Shown one piece after another: positions 1-7,432 of a stretch of 24,419 nt of DNA (position 1 is its first letter; every line of letters begins with the position of its first letter). Source of the stretch: Streptomyces sp. NRRL WC-3742 (GTDB lineage Bacteria > Actinomycetota > Actinomycetes > Streptomycetales > Streptomycetaceae). The notes below the pieces were generated by a model. The model was not told the DNA's origin. It searched no databases and saw only the letters and a program-made list of their open reading frames with translations. A program made the translations under genes and the position numbers. The DNA lies in assembly GCF_000720635.1 (NCBI RefSeq), contig NZ_JOCF01000091.1, forward strand, positions 1 to 24,419. The letters are read 5' to 3'.

Positions 1-132
1 CCCCCCACCTGGCCCACCCTCCTCACCCACCTCCGCACCACCGGCCGCAACATCCTCATCACCCCCATCGACACCCCCACCCTCCGCACCACCAACCTCA
101 CCGCCGCCCACGTCCTCCTCACTTCGGCCTGA
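1..132 (+). CDS. C-terminal fragment of an unidentified protein
   Basis: An open frame enters from the left edge and stops at TGA 130-132, giving the last 43 residues of a protein. The codons are strongly C-ending, as expected for an actinomycete gene. The fragment is rich in Thr, Leu and Pro and shows no motif that I recognise. It converges on the Lrp-type regulator gene, with 20 bp between the two stop codons. The frame could be spurious because so little is visible, but third-position GC bias supports real coding. No function is proposed. Confidence 0.5.
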   Translation, partial: PPTWPTLLTHLRTTGRNILITPIDTPTLRTTNLTAAHVLLTSA

Positions 133-152
133 CCCGGCCCTCCCGGGCGGGC

Positions 153-1151
153 TCAGCGCGGGGTGGCCGGGCCGGTGCGTTTGACGGTGCGGAGGATCGG
201 GGTGGTGCGGAGGGCATGGATGCCGGGGAGGGGGGCGATGCGGTCGGTGAGGTAGGTGAAGCAGGCGTCGGGGTCGGCTGTGACGGCGGAGGCCAGGATG
301 TTGGTGGGGCCGGTCGTCGCGGCGGTGAAGGCGGTCTCCTCGTGGGAGGCGAGGGCCGTGCAGACGGTGGTGAGGTGGGCAGGCTCGACGGTGAGCCAGA
401 GCAGGGCGGTGAAGCCGAGGCCCAGGGCCCGCTGGTCGACGTCCAGGTCGAGGACGAGGACGCCCGAGGTACGCAGCGCCGTGATCCGGCGGCGGACGGT
501 GGATTCGTCCCGGCCGGTGGCGCGGGCGAGGGCGGCCGGCGTCGCGCGCCCGTCGAGGGCCAGTTCGGCGAGCAGGATGCGGTCGATGGCGTCCAGGGCG
601 CCCACGGACGGAACCACGGACGGAACCACGGGAGGCGGCTCGAGGGCGCGGACCTGGTCGGCGGTCAGGACGGAGGCGACGGGCTGCCAGTCCGGGCCGC
701 CGCCCTTGAAGGAGCGCAGCACGCAGTGCGCGGAGATCGCGGTGACCGGGCGGGTGGCGGGGAGCCGGTCCAGCAGCAGGGCCTCGCGGTCGGCGTCGTC
801 GCCGTGCACGGTGCAGAGCACCTCCGTGCCGCCGGACGCGATCCGCACCCACTGCGTGTCCTCGCGCCTGCCCAGCGCCTCCGCCACGGCGACGGACGCG
901 CCCGGCGCGCACTCCAGCCGGACCACCCACGTGGTGCGCCCGAACCGCCCCGGGGCCGGGCCCCCGACCACCCTGAGCACGCCCGACTCCCGCATCACGC
1001 GGTAGCGGCGGGCGACGGTCCGGTCCGAGACGCCGAGCACGGCGGCGACGCGGTTGAACGGCGCCCGGCCGTCCACGTACAGGGCGTGCAGGATCTCGCG
1101 GTCGAGCCGGTCCATACCCCCAAGGCTGTCGGATACCGGCGCGAATGTCAC
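153..1151 (-). CDS. Lrp/AsnC family transcriptional regulator with two tandem HTH modules
   Basis: This is a cytoplasmic DNA-binding regulator of the feast/famine type. It carries two copies of the Lrp unit. The first winged HTH is near residues 13-60 (LDREILHAL, GVSDRTVARR) and is followed by a ligand-binding-like segment. The second HTH is near 187-235 (DAIDRILLAEL, GRDESTVRRR) and is followed by a second effector-binding half. At 332 residues it is about twice a normal Lrp, which suits a duplicated architecture known in actinomycetes. The GTG start at 1151 has an AGGGGG ribosome site about 8 bases upstream. An internal ATG at 1115 is in frame but poorly spaced from its purine run. The gene is divergent from the oxidoreductase, which is therefore a likely target (inference). 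Confidence 0.9.
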   Translation of the reverse strand: MTFAPVSDSLGGMDRLDREILHALYVDGRAPFNRVAAVLGVSDRTVARRYRVMRESGVLRVVGGPAPGRFGRTTWVVRLECAPGASVAVAEALGRREDTQWVRIASGGTEVLCTVHGDDADREALLLDRLPATRPVTAISAHCVLRSFKGGGPDWQPVASVLTADQVRALEPPPVVPSVVPSVGALDAIDRILLAELALDGRATPAALARATGRDESTVRRRITALRTSGVLVLDLDVDQRALGLGFTALLWLTVEPAHLTTVCTALASHEETAFTAATTGPTNILASAVTADPDACFTYLTDRIAPLPGIHALRTTPILRTVKRTGPATPR

Positions 1152-1260
1152 CCCAGCACCCCCTGTTCGTCGAAATCCGGCGCCGAGACCTGTGCATCCG
1201 GTGCGTCCGCCCCACCTGCCGGAGGCTGAAGGCCGTCACCGAGACCCCAGGAGAGCCCTG

Positions 1261-2292
1261 ATGCACAACCTGCCCGCCACCGCCCGCGAGGTCCGGCTCG
1301 TCGCCCGCCCCGAAGGGCTGCCCACGCCCGAGCACTTCGCCGTCGTCGAGACCGCGATCCCCCGCCCCGCCCCCGGCGAGGTACTCCTGCGCAACCGCTG
1401 CTTCCGCGTCTCCGCCTCGATGCGGATGATGATCAGCGAGGGCGCCGAAGCCGTCGAGGGCGTGCCCGTCCCCGCCCTGCACCCCGGGGACACCCTCGCC
1501 GGCGAGGCCGTCGGCGAGGTGCTCGCCGCCCCGCCCGGCAGCGGACTGCGGCCGGGCACCCTGGTGATCCACCGCGCCGGCTGGCGCGAGTACGCGGCCG
1601 TACCGGCCGCCGCCGTACACCCCCTCCCCGAGGGCGTCGAGGACCCTGCCGCCCGCCTCACCCACGGCTGGACGGCCTACGCCGCCCTCACCCGGGGAGT
1701 CCAACTCCGCGCCGGGGAAACGGTGTTCGTCTCCGGATCGGGCGGCGCCATCGGCTCGGCGGCCGGTCAGATCGCCCGCGCCCTGGGAGCCGGACGCGTC
1801 GTGGGCAGCGCCGGTTCGCGGGAGCGGGCGGAGCGCCTGGTCGCCGGGTTCGGCTACGACGCGGTCGCTGTGCGCGGCGCCGGTCCGTTCGCCGAGCAGT
1901 TGGCCGAGGCCGCCCCCGACGGGCTGGACGTCGTCATCGACAACGTCGGCGGCGAGCAGCTCTCGGCCGCCGTGGCACTCGCCAACCCGGGCGCCCGGAT
2001 TCTCGTACTGGGCGCCCTCTCAGGCCAGTTGGCGGCCCACGGGACGGGCCGCACGGCCCCGGTCGAGCTCGACTCCTTCCCGCTGCTGCTCAAGAAGCTC
2101 ACCCTGCGCGGCTACAGCGCGGACGACGACCCGGACGCCGAGGCCGAGTGGTACGAGCGCTGCGCGCGGTGGCGGACGAGCGGCACCGTCGACGTACCGC
2201 TCGCCCGCGTGCGGGGCATCGAGAACGCCCCGCAGGCCCTGACCGACACCATCGCCGGACGCCACCTGGGCACCGTGATCGTCGAACCGTAG
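1261..2292 (+). CDS. NADP-dependent MDR-family oxidoreductase (quinone/enone reductase type)
   Basis: This 343-residue protein fits the zinc-independent medium-chain dehydrogenase/reductase family, which reduces enones or quinones with NADPH in the cytoplasm. It has an N-terminal GroES-like part (EVLLRNRCFRVSASMRM). A Rossmann segment follows, with the nucleotide-binding run VSGSGGAIGSAAGQIARALG and then DVVIDNVGG. The Cys/His/Glu zinc ligands of alcohol dehydrogenases are absent. The length is normal for curcumin/prostaglandin-reductase-like members. The ATG at 1261 is preceded by AGGAGAG at a good distance, so I preferred it to the upstream in-frame extension. The divergent Lrp-type regulator suggests regulated expression. 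The natural substrate cannot be read from sequence. Confidence 0.9.
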   Translation: MHNLPATAREVRLVARPEGLPTPEHFAVVETAIPRPAPGEVLLRNRCFRVSASMRMMISEGAEAVEGVPVPALHPGDTLAGEAVGEVLAAPPGSGLRPGTLVIHRAGWREYAAVPAAAVHPLPEGVEDPAARLTHGWTAYAALTRGVQLRAGETVFVSGSGGAIGSAAGQIARALGAGRVVGSAGSRERAERLVAGFGYDAVAVRGAGPFAEQLAEAAPDGLDVVIDNVGGEQLSAAVALANPGARILVLGALSGQLAAHGTGRTAPVELDSFPLLLKKLTLRGYSADDDPDAEAEWYERCARWRTSGTVDVPLARVRGIENAPQALTDTIAGRHLGTVIVEP

Positions 2293-2380
2293 GACCGGGA
2301 CCCTGGCCCCTCGATCGCCCTCGAGCGCCCTCGAGCCCCCTGGAGCTCCCTTGAGCCCCAGCCCCTACGCCTCCCGGCCC

Positions 2381-2411
2381 GGTCCCGTCGGCGCCCAGGA
2401 GGAGCGGGACC
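2381..2411 (+). terminator. possible weak hairpin after the oxidoreductase
   Basis: GGTCCCG at 2381-2387 pairs with CGGGACC at 2405-2411 around a 17-base loop, about 90 bases after the oxidoreductase stop. There is no U-tract, which is common for actinomycete terminators. The rest of the 2293-2461 gap holds short CGCCCTCGAG direct repeats and a possible kinase promoter. Confidence 0.25.
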
Positions 2412-2448
2412 CCCGGCGACCCCCAGTCCAGGCGGGCCCCGCTGCCCC

Positions 2449-2454
2449 TACGAT
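2449..2454 (+). promoter_or_regulatory. candidate -10 element for a leaderless kinase mRNA
   Basis: TACGAT matches the TAnnnT -10 pattern and ends 7 bases before the ATG at 2462. That is the spacing expected when transcription begins at the start codon. No Shine-Dalgarno sequence precedes that ATG. No convincing -35 hexamer is visible. Confidence 0.3.
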
Positions 2455-2461
2455 GACCGTC

Positions 2462-4033
2462 ATGAACACAGGGGGGCCTGGGGTCTCGCTCATCGACGGC
2501 CGGTTCGAGCTGCTGGAGCGGCTCGGCGGCGGAGGCATGGGGCTGGTGTGGCGGGCGCGAGACACCGCGCTGCACCGCGAGGTGGCGCTGAAGGAGGTAC
2601 GGCCTCCCGACCCCGCGCTGCTCGACGGGGACCCGAGGGCGGCGCAGGTCGTCCGCGAGCGGGTGCTGCGCGAGGCCCGGTCGCTGGCCCGGCTCAACCA
2701 CCCCAACGTGGTCACCATCCACCACATCGTCGACCTGCCCCAACTCCCCCACCCCTGGCTGGTCATGGAGCTGGTGACCGGAGGCTCCCTGCACGACCGG
2801 CTCACCCGGGGCCCGATGTCCCCACCGGAGGCGGCCCGGCTCGGCCGGGGCGTGCTGGCGGCCCTGAGCGCCGCCCACGCGGCCGGGATCCAGCACCGCG
2901 ACGTCAAGCCCGGCAACGTCCTGCTGCGCCCCGACGGCACCCCGGTACTCACCGACTTCGGCATCGCCGGCCTCGCGGAGGCGCCCAGCCTGACCACCAC
3001 CGGCTCGCTGATCGGCTCGCCCGAGTACATCGCGCCCGAGCGCGTCCGCGGCGAGGAGGGCAACCCGGCCTCGGACCTGTGGTCGCTGGGCATGATGCTC
3101 TACGTCGCGGTCGAGGGCCACCACCCGCTGCGGCGCGGCACCAGCCTCGCCACGCTCGCCGCCGTGCTCGACGACCCGGTGCCCCCGCCCGTACGGTCCG
3201 GCGCCCTCGCCCCCGCGCTCTCCGCCCTGCTCGTACGGAACACCGCCGCACGCCCGGACGCCGCGCTGCTCGACCGGATGCTGGCCGCAGCCGAGGGGTA
3301 CGGCCCCGGCGCCGCCTTCGCACCCGCCGCGCCCTCCACGCCCGACACCGTACGGCTGTACCCGCCCACCGACGCCGGCACCTCCCCGCACACCCTCGCC
3401 GACGAGCCGACCCCCGAACCCGCCCCCGAACCGGCCCCCGAGCCGCCCCGCCCCGTCCGCCGGCGGATCGCCCTGCGCTCCGGCTCCGCCCTGCTCCTCG
3501 CGGCGGCGATGCTCACGATCGGCCTCACCGTCCAGCACTTCGCCGCGCAGCAGGGCAACCGCGCCGCCGAGCCCCCCGCCTACCCGGGCCTGCTCACCCC
3601 GTCCGGCGTGCGCGACGTCATCCAGTCCATGAGCCCGTCGATGCGGGGCACGACGGCCCTGGAGTTCACCGTCCAGCAGGACTACGGGTACGCCACCGTC
3701 CCGACCGCTGCGAACCCGAGCCTCTACGACAGCTTCGAGTACCGCAACGGCAGGACCTCGCCCGGCAACCGGTCCGGCACCGTGGCGTTCCGCGAGAAGC
3801 CGGTGGACCTGAAGTCCGTCAACTGGGACGCCCTCCCCGCCCTCCTCCAGCGCGCCGACTCGGACCTCGGCATCGCCAAACCCACCTCCCACTACATCAT
3901 CGTCCGCAACGCCCCGGGCATGGCCGACGCCGGACCGACCCTGCTGGTCTACGTCACCGACTCCTACGGCGGCGCCTACCTCGTGTCCGACCTCAACGGC
4001 AACGTCACGAAGACGTACCCGCGCAACAAGTGA
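2462..4033 (+). CDS. membrane-anchored Ser/Thr protein kinase
   Basis: This is a Hanks-type kinase that transfers phosphate from ATP to Ser/Thr residues on partner proteins. The kinase domain covers roughly residues 13-280. It has the glycine loop GGGGMG (22-27), Lys44 in VALKEV, the catalytic HRDVKPGN (Asp147), DFG (165-167) and GSPEYIAPE, so it looks active. A Pro/Glu-Pro-rich linker follows, then one membrane helix at about 341-361 and a C-terminal domain of about 160 residues predicted outside the cell. That domain lacks PASTA repeats and I do not recognise it. The start at 2462 was chosen because the kinase domain begins just after it and a -10-like element suggests a leaderless mRNA. 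In-frame starts exist at 2453 (ATG) and 2351 (TTG). Confidence 0.9.
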   Translation: MNTGGPGVSLIDGRFELLERLGGGGMGLVWRARDTALHREVALKEVRPPDPALLDGDPRAAQVVRERVLREARSLARLNHPNVVTIHHIVDLPQLPHPWLVMELVTGGSLHDRLTRGPMSPPEAARLGRGVLAALSAAHAAGIQHRDVKPGNVLLRPDGTPVLTDFGIAGLAEAPSLTTTGSLIGSPEYIAPERVRGEEGNPASDLWSLGMMLYVAVEGHHPLRRGTSLATLAAVLDDPVPPPVRSGALAPALSALLVRNTAARPDAALLDRMLAAAEGYGPGAAFAPAAPSTPDTVRLYPPTDAGTSPHTLADEPTPEPAPEPAPEPPRPVRRRIALRSGSALLLAAAMLTIGLTVQHFAAQQGNRAAEPPAYPGLLTPSGVRDVIQSMSPSMRGTTALEFTVQQDYGYATVPTAANPSLYDSFEYRNGRTSPGNRSGTVAFREKPVDLKSVNWDALPALLQRADSDLGIAKPTSHYIIVRNAPGMADAGPTLLVYVTDSYGGAYLVSDLNGNVTKTYPRNK

Positions 4034-4172
4034 CCCCCGCCTCGGAGTTGACCCAGGATCGCCGGGTCCGTGATCCTCGCGTCCTCGGCCGGCAGCATCG
4101 CCTCCCCTCACCGAAACCCACCTCCCCGCGCCCACCCCGACCGTCCGCGCCCGGACGTCCGAGGCGCGTGCT

Positions 4173-4178
4173 ACCTAT
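4173..4178 (+). promoter_or_regulatory. candidate -10 element for a leaderless nuclease mRNA
   Basis: ACCTAT, within CTACCTAT, ends 6 bases before the ATG at 4185. No Shine-Dalgarno sequence is present between them. This spacing fits a leaderless transcript. No clear -35 is visible, and the rest of the 4034-4184 gap shows nothing else I can support. Confidence 0.3.
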
Positions 4179-4184
4179 GGGTCC

Positions 4185-5114
4185 ATGACGTCCACACACC
4201 GATTCGAGGCTTCCCCGCCCGAGCTCCCGGCCGAGGTCTTCCTGGCGCTGGCCGAGGAGTTCTTCGACGAGCGGGGGCGCCCCGTCCCGTTCCACCTGCC
4301 GCCCAAGAGGAAGCCGCAGGACGATCCGTTCGACCGCCATGTGGTCGCCGTCCTGGAGCGGAGGCTGGCCGGCGATCTGGACGTCCTGACCAGCGGCCAG
4401 AACACGAGCCCCGACCTGGTGGTGATCCGGCCCGAGGAGTGCCGTCTCCAGGTCGACGACGGGGTGGGGCCCGACACCAGGGCGGTCATGGCGCTCGAGG
4501 TGAAGAAGGTCGCGCCGACGCCGGGCGGCCGGCCGTCCCGCACCTCCAGCATGGACTTCAACTCGACTCCGCCGAGCAGCACCGTACGGGTGTACCCCGA
4601 CGGGGGCGGGGCCCTGGCCGTCCCCGCCTACTACCTCATCGCCCTGCTCGCCTGGAGCCCGACCGAACCCGACCAGCACTACATCGACAGTCTGGCGCTC
4701 GTCGCGGGCTCGGCCCTCAACGACGACACCCGCCTGTACGACCGGATCACGGGCGAGCGGACGAAGCTGATCAACCTCGGTTCGTACGGCGACGGCGCCG
4801 ACCGCCAGAGGCCGATGCTGATCTTCTCCAACCCGCTCGGGTGGGACTGGATGGCCGGACAGGCCACCCTGATCAGCGACCGGCCCGACCTCGACACCGA
4901 GGTGGGACACCTCCGCCACGTTCGCGAGATCTCGCGCGACACGGCCTCGGGCGGGGCGAACACCTTCCACTGCTACCGGCTGGAATCCCTCGATCCCCCC
5001 GTGATGGGGCCCCGGAGGAACCCCTTCCCGATCCCGAACGCCCGCACGGAGAAGACCAGCCCGCGGGGAAGGTTCAGGATCGACCTGCGGCGCGGGGCTC
5101 TTTTCCGGACCTGA
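4185..5114 (+). CDS. PD-(D/E)XK family restriction endonuclease (putative)
   Basis: This is a 309-residue cytoplasmic protein with a recognisable nuclease core. Pro76-Asp77 lies in a hydrophobic strand (SPDLVVI), and Glu105-Val-Lys107 lies in the next strand (MALEVKK). This is the PD...ExK arrangement that holds the metal in type II restriction enzymes. I do not recognise a named family, so the recognition site is unknown. The gene converges on a DNA methyltransferase gene and overlaps its 3' end by 41 bp, which strongly suggests a restriction-modification pair. The ATG at 4185 lacks a Shine-Dalgarno sequence and appears leaderless. The motif and the neighbour are seen directly. The restriction role is inferred from them. 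Confidence 0.75.
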   Translation: MTSTHRFEASPPELPAEVFLALAEEFFDERGRPVPFHLPPKRKPQDDPFDRHVVAVLERRLAGDLDVLTSGQNTSPDLVVIRPEECRLQVDDGVGPDTRAVMALEVKKVAPTPGGRPSRTSSMDFNSTPPSSTVRVYPDGGGALAVPAYYLIALLAWSPTEPDQHYIDSLALVAGSALNDDTRLYDRITGERTKLINLGSYGDGADRQRPMLIFSNPLGWDWMAGQATLISDRPDLDTEVGHLRHVREISRDTASGGANTFHCYRLESLDPPVMGPRRNPFPIPNARTEKTSPRGRFRIDLRRGALFRT

Positions 5115-7257
5115 CCCCGAGGGCTTCAGCGGCCCGGGCCACCGCCAGGTCGGCCTCCGCCGCCAACGCGTCGACGGTCCGCTCGTTCGACGGGAGCGTG
5201 TGCAGCGCGAGGACCGAGCCCCGCACCACGGACTCCACGTCCGAGTAGCCGACCTTGATCCCCGCGCTGCGGCACTCCCGGAGTCCCGCCAGCGCGCGCC
5301 GCTCGACCTCCGCCACCGAACGCGCGGCGGGCACCTCGTGGCCGGGGAGGCGGCAGACCACGATGGAGTCGAGGTTCGACGGGTCCGCGGCGGACGACTT
5401 GACGGTGCTCGTGCTCATCTCCGCCTTCACCGGCTGGACCGCGGTGATGACCAGCCCCGCCGTCTCGAGGGCCCGGACGAGTTCCTTCCAGCCGTCGATG
5501 CGGGCCTGGTGGAAGGTGAAGGCCAGCAGCCCGTGCGGCTTCAGGATCCTGGCGCACTCCTTCCACACGGCCCCGATCGCCCGCCCGAACTCGGCCGGAT
5601 CCGCCGACTGCACCTCCTCCGGGTGCCGGGTGGTCGCCTCGTCCACGGGGTACCCGTCGAAGGGCTTCAGGTTCCGCAGCCACGCGTGGAAGAAGTCCGC
5701 GAGCTCGCTGTAGTGGACGTTGTCCATGAACGGTGGGTCGGTGATCACCAGGTCGACCGAGTCGTCGGGCAGGTCGACCGTCGCCGAGGACCCGGTGCCG
5801 ACGTACGCCCTGGACGAGCCTTCCGAGAACGCGCGGGAGTCCCCGAGCTCGCACTCCAGCGGCTCGGAGAGGCCGAACCGGCGCTCGGGCGCACCGGACA
5901 CCGTCACGAGATCGTGGGGCCTGCGCTTGTACTCCCACGCACGGATGATCCGCGACCGGTACAGCGTCGAGAACGCCCCCGAGGACGCGGGCGTCCCCCA
6001 GGGATGGGCCTCGAGCGGCATTCGCTCGGGCTTCAGGATGTGGTTGGAGAACATGTGCCGAACGGCACCGGTCCCCTCACCCTTGAAGGAACAGAACACA
6101 TTGTTGAATTCGAGCACTCCGGAAAAAAGCGCGATGAGCGCCTCACGTTCCGGACCCGGTTCCAGATCGCGGAGAGCCGCCCCGAGAATTCCCAGACTGT
6201 AGAGCTGGCGCGCATTGAAGAACTGTTCCCAATTGCGGTAGTTCCAGCGAATGGCCTGCCGGGTGTTGTGCCCCCCCTCGAGACTTCCCACGGGAAGGAC
6301 CAGTTCCTCGCGCCGCCGGGCGAGCCTCCGCCCGGATTCGGCGTAGAGCTCCAGGTCGAAGTCGTCGATCGGCTCGTAGACCCGCGATCCGTCCGCCGCC
6401 AGGACCTGCTTGGCGTACATCCGGAGAACCGGCGGACGGTCCCCGAGCGCGTCGAGGACCTTGGACGAGTGACCGCGCGGACACGTCATCGTGGCGCGGT
6501 TCACCGGCCCCGCGATGTCCGAGGTCCGCCCGCAGTCCCCGCAGGTCAGCGTGGAGTCCTCGACCACGTCCACCGGCACGACGGCATGGCAGTGGGGGCA
6601 GGTGGCGCGGGCCGTCGGGTACTTCCTGGGATAGGCGTGCTGCGAGAAGACGTACCGGCTGAACAGCTCGACGGGCTCCGCCCCAGCCGGGCACCGGGGG
6701 CAGGAGGCCAGCGCGACCCAGAAGTAGTAGAGGACCGGACGGCCGTGCCTGTCCCGGTGCAGCTCGTCGATCTCCGCCCGGACCCGGGACTCGACCGCCT
6801 CGAACGCCCTGTCCAGCCGGTCCCGGTCCCAGCGCGCCAGCGCCTGCCGCTGCACCAGCGTGGCCACGGGGTTGATGTCCCTGCCGACGACCCTGGCCCC
6901 CAGCTTGGCGGCCTCGGCGAGCGTCGTCCCGGAACCGGCGAACGGGTCGCACACCACGAGATCCGGCAGGCGCAGCGCACTGCCGTAAGCCTCGACCGCT
7001 TCCCGCTCGCTCTCCGAGACGGCCGAGGCCAGAATTCCCCGGAACACCGACCCCAGGCGCTGCGCCCACCACTTGTGGGTGTGCGTGGCCGGCCGGTGCA
7101 CCTCCTTGCGCCAGGACTCGCGCTCGGCCGCCGCGGAAACGACCTCGGCCGGAAACTGCACCTCCAGAGCACTCACCGACGGCACCGATGTCCGGGCAAT
7201 CCGCGCCGGGGCGTCCCCGAGCCCGGCCGGCATGCTGTTCTGCTCGAACACCGTCAT
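5074..7257 (-). CDS. Zn-ribbon DNA methyltransferase, N6-adenine type (putative modification enzyme)
   Basis: This 727-residue protein would transfer a methyl group from S-adenosylmethionine to DNA, probably to adenine. An N-terminal helix with HTHKWWAQRLG resembles DUF1156/COG1743 methylases. Motif I is DPFAGSGTT (104-112) and binds the cofactor. The catalytic motif IV is TDPPF (Asp507). About 395 residues separate them, including CxxC pairs at roughly 185-260 (CPRC, CPHC, CGDC, then CPRGH) that look like Zn-ribbons. DPPF favours adenine over N4-cytosine methylation. The ATG at 7257 has a GGAGG site 5 bases upstream, a strong start. The gene converges on and overlaps the PD-(D/E)XK nuclease gene. 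It probably protects host DNA from that enzyme (inference). Confidence 0.88.
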   Translation of the reverse strand: MTVFEQNSMPAGLGDAPARIARTSVPSVSALEVQFPAEVVSAAAERESWRKEVHRPATHTHKWWAQRLGSVFRGILASAVSESEREAVEAYGSALRLPDLVVCDPFAGSGTTLAEAAKLGARVVGRDINPVATLVQRQALARWDRDRLDRAFEAVESRVRAEIDELHRDRHGRPVLYYFWVALASCPRCPAGAEPVELFSRYVFSQHAYPRKYPTARATCPHCHAVVPVDVVEDSTLTCGDCGRTSDIAGPVNRATMTCPRGHSSKVLDALGDRPPVLRMYAKQVLAADGSRVYEPIDDFDLELYAESGRRLARRREELVLPVGSLEGGHNTRQAIRWNYRNWEQFFNARQLYSLGILGAALRDLEPGPEREALIALFSGVLEFNNVFCSFKGEGTGAVRHMFSNHILKPERMPLEAHPWGTPASSGAFSTLYRSRIIRAWEYKRRPHDLVTVSGAPERRFGLSEPLECELGDSRAFSEGSSRAYVGTGSSATVDLPDDSVDLVITDPPFMDNVHYSELADFFHAWLRNLKPFDGYPVDEATTRHPEEVQSADPAEFGRAIGAVWKECARILKPHGLLAFTFHQARIDGWKELVRALETAGLVITAVQPVKAEMSTSTVKSSAADPSNLDSIVVCRLPGHEVPAARSVAEVERRALAGLRECRSAGIKVGYSDVESVVRGSVLALHTLPSNERTVDALAAEADLAVARAAEALGVRSGKEPRAAGRS

Positions 7258-7299
7258 TTCATCCTCCGGATCCGCTCACCACCTGGCGGCCCATCAACC

Positions 7300-7338
7300 A
7301 AAAAAGCCGTTGTTCCGGAATTCTCCCGGATCAACGGC
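7300..7338 (-). terminator. rho-independent terminator after the AraC regulator gene
   Basis: GCCGTTG (7306-7312) pairs with CAACGGC (7332-7338), with an inner CCGG/CCGG stem. On the minus strand the hairpin is followed by six T (7300-7305). It lies about 95 bp past the AraC stop and upstream of the methyltransferase start, so it insulates the two transcription units. Confidence 0.8.
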
Positions 7339-7386
7339 ATTCCGACCCAATCGGCCCCCAAGCGCGACAGCCAGGGTACCTCACCG

Positions 7387-7410
7387 CTAGGCCGTGTCCT
7401 TCGGATCACG
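7387..7410. repeat. possible insertion-sequence end relic
   Basis: A CTAG tetramer runs into GGCCGTGTCCTTCGGATCA. From memory this resembles terminal inverted repeats of Streptomyces insertion elements, but I have not verified that. No partner repeat or transposase is present. It sits just outside the restriction-modification cassette. Confidence 0.25.
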
Positions 7411-7432
7411 CCGGGCGGCCGGCACTCCCGGG

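Noticed and set aside
2099..4135. Long minus-strand open frame opposite the Ser/Thr kinase
   Set aside because: It is a Gly/Arg-rich shadow; the plus strand has all the kinase motifs.
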